From: an uncultured Pelagibacteraceae bacterium | Lineage (GTDB): Bacteria; Pseudomonadota; Alphaproteobacteria; Pelagibacterales; Pelagibacteraceae | Length of the DNA stretch: 64,000 bases | NCBI GenBank assembly: GCA_902581405.1 | Contig: CACHOJ010000005.1 | Span: 1 to 64,000 of the forward strand | Reading direction: 5' to 3' | Shown here: one piece after another, positions 63,809 through 64,000 of the stretch | Layout of the letters: every line of letters begins with the position of its first letter | Position numbering within the stretch: position 1 is the stretch's first letter | Made by a program: the position numbers and the translations under genes | The notes under the pieces: generated by a model | What the model saw: only the letters and a program-made list of their open reading frames with translations | Told to the model about the DNA's origin: nothing | Databases searched by the model: none

Positions 63809-64000
63809 ATGGAAAAATCAAACGTGACAACTCTACCAAACGCTAAAGTAAAAAAAGAAAATAGTAATATCCAAAATTCATTATCTCCAAGAGAAATTGT
63901 TTCGGAATTGGATAGATTTGTTGTTGGTCAAAACAAAGCAAAAAGAGCTGTTGCAATTGCTTTAAGAAACAGATGGAGAAGACAAGCTTTAGAGGGTGAC
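63809..64000 (+). CDS. hslU: HslU ATPase, 5' part
   Basis: 64 codons visible from the ATG at 63809, one base after the hslV stop: a variable start ([14 protein letters not shown]) and then [20 protein letters not shown] and [11 protein letters not shown], the HslU N-domain. Walker motifs lie beyond the window. Unfoldase ring feeding HslV. Confidence 0.95.
   Translation, partial: MEKSNVTTLPNAKVKKENSNIQNSLSPREIVSELDRFVVGQNKAKRAVAIALRNRWRRQALEGD

Noticed and set aside
1-64000. CRISPR arrays, insertion sequences, prophage or integrase genes
   Set aside because: No regularly spaced repeats, transposase, integrase or phage structural genes seen on either strand.

Overview
The window looks like a chromosomal segment of a streamlined marine alphaproteobacterium of the SAR11 / Pelagibacterales type. 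The evidence is very AT-rich DNA, near-zero intergenic space (many stop/start pairs overlap as TAATG or ATGA), alphaproteobacterial gene neighbourhoods (ffh/ftsY, hemDC-tsaD, rpe-heparinase-purH, the his operon divergent from hslVU), Sec/Tat-exported TRAP binding protein, and a GC-rich structured leader before ffh of the sort reported for Candidatus Pelagibacter. I see no prophage, insertion sequence, integrase or CRISPR array. No stretch longer than about 300 bases lacks a gene; the largest gaps are 1648-1807 (ffh leader and divergent promoters), 25857-26042 (possible structured element), 41505-41624 (symporter leader) and 49244-49360 (upstream of tRNA-Gly).

Layout. 1-3.5 kb: end of rpsP, ffh with its leader RNA, then divergent dapF-ftsY, so both SRP GTPases lie side by side. 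3.5-10.3 kb: a secreted unknown, an alpha/beta hydrolase and an MFS carrier on the minus strand, divergent from a gamma-glutamyltransferase, an oxalyl-CoA-synthetase-like ligase and a ketopantoate-reductase-like enzyme. 10.3-21.2 kb: a 2-oxo/2-hydroxy-acid region, with a complete TRAP transporter (dctP, enlarged dctQ, dctM with a 320-residue coiled-coil tail), a 2-hydroxyacid dehydrogenase, D-lactate dehydrogenase, an aminotransferase and two tandem FMN L-2-hydroxyacid dehydrogenases. 21.2-25.9 kb: a PagL-like protein and cytochrome c maturation genes ccmCDEFGH. 26-32.3 kb: hspQ, yciB, DUF2794, a Bax-inhibitor family protein, an aldo-keto reductase, an IalB-like exported protein, argG and a photolyase-like protein without the antenna domain. 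32.3-41.5 kb: a metallo-beta-lactamase protein, folD, yggT, mscS, hemD, hemC, then tsaD, a 38-residue basic ORF, an EVE protein and acs. 41.5-48.3 kb: a two-subunit DUF4212/VC_2705 symporter, a small membrane protein, rpe, a heparinase-like protein, purH and a pterin dehydratase. 48.3-56.3 kb: two sulfotransferase genes around tRNA-Gly(GCC), a Lon-N protein, a UbiH-like protein, ftsK, lolA, GNAT and HIT. 56.3-64 kb: genes I identify as malate thiokinase (mtkB, mtkA) and malyl-CoA lyase (mcl), run on from hisE at the end of a his operon that also holds a polysaccharide-lyase-like gene; divergent hslV and the start of hslU close the window.

How the parts fit. Malate-CoA ligase plus malyl-CoA lyase would split malate into acetyl-CoA and glyoxylate; Acs, the symporter, the lactate enzymes and the TRAP system all concern uptake and oxidation of small organic acids, a theme of the window. 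The most interesting non-coding signals are the ffh leader, and a pair of near-identical heat-shock-like promoters in front of hspQ and hslV that place the start codon at the expected transcription start, implying leaderless mRNAs.
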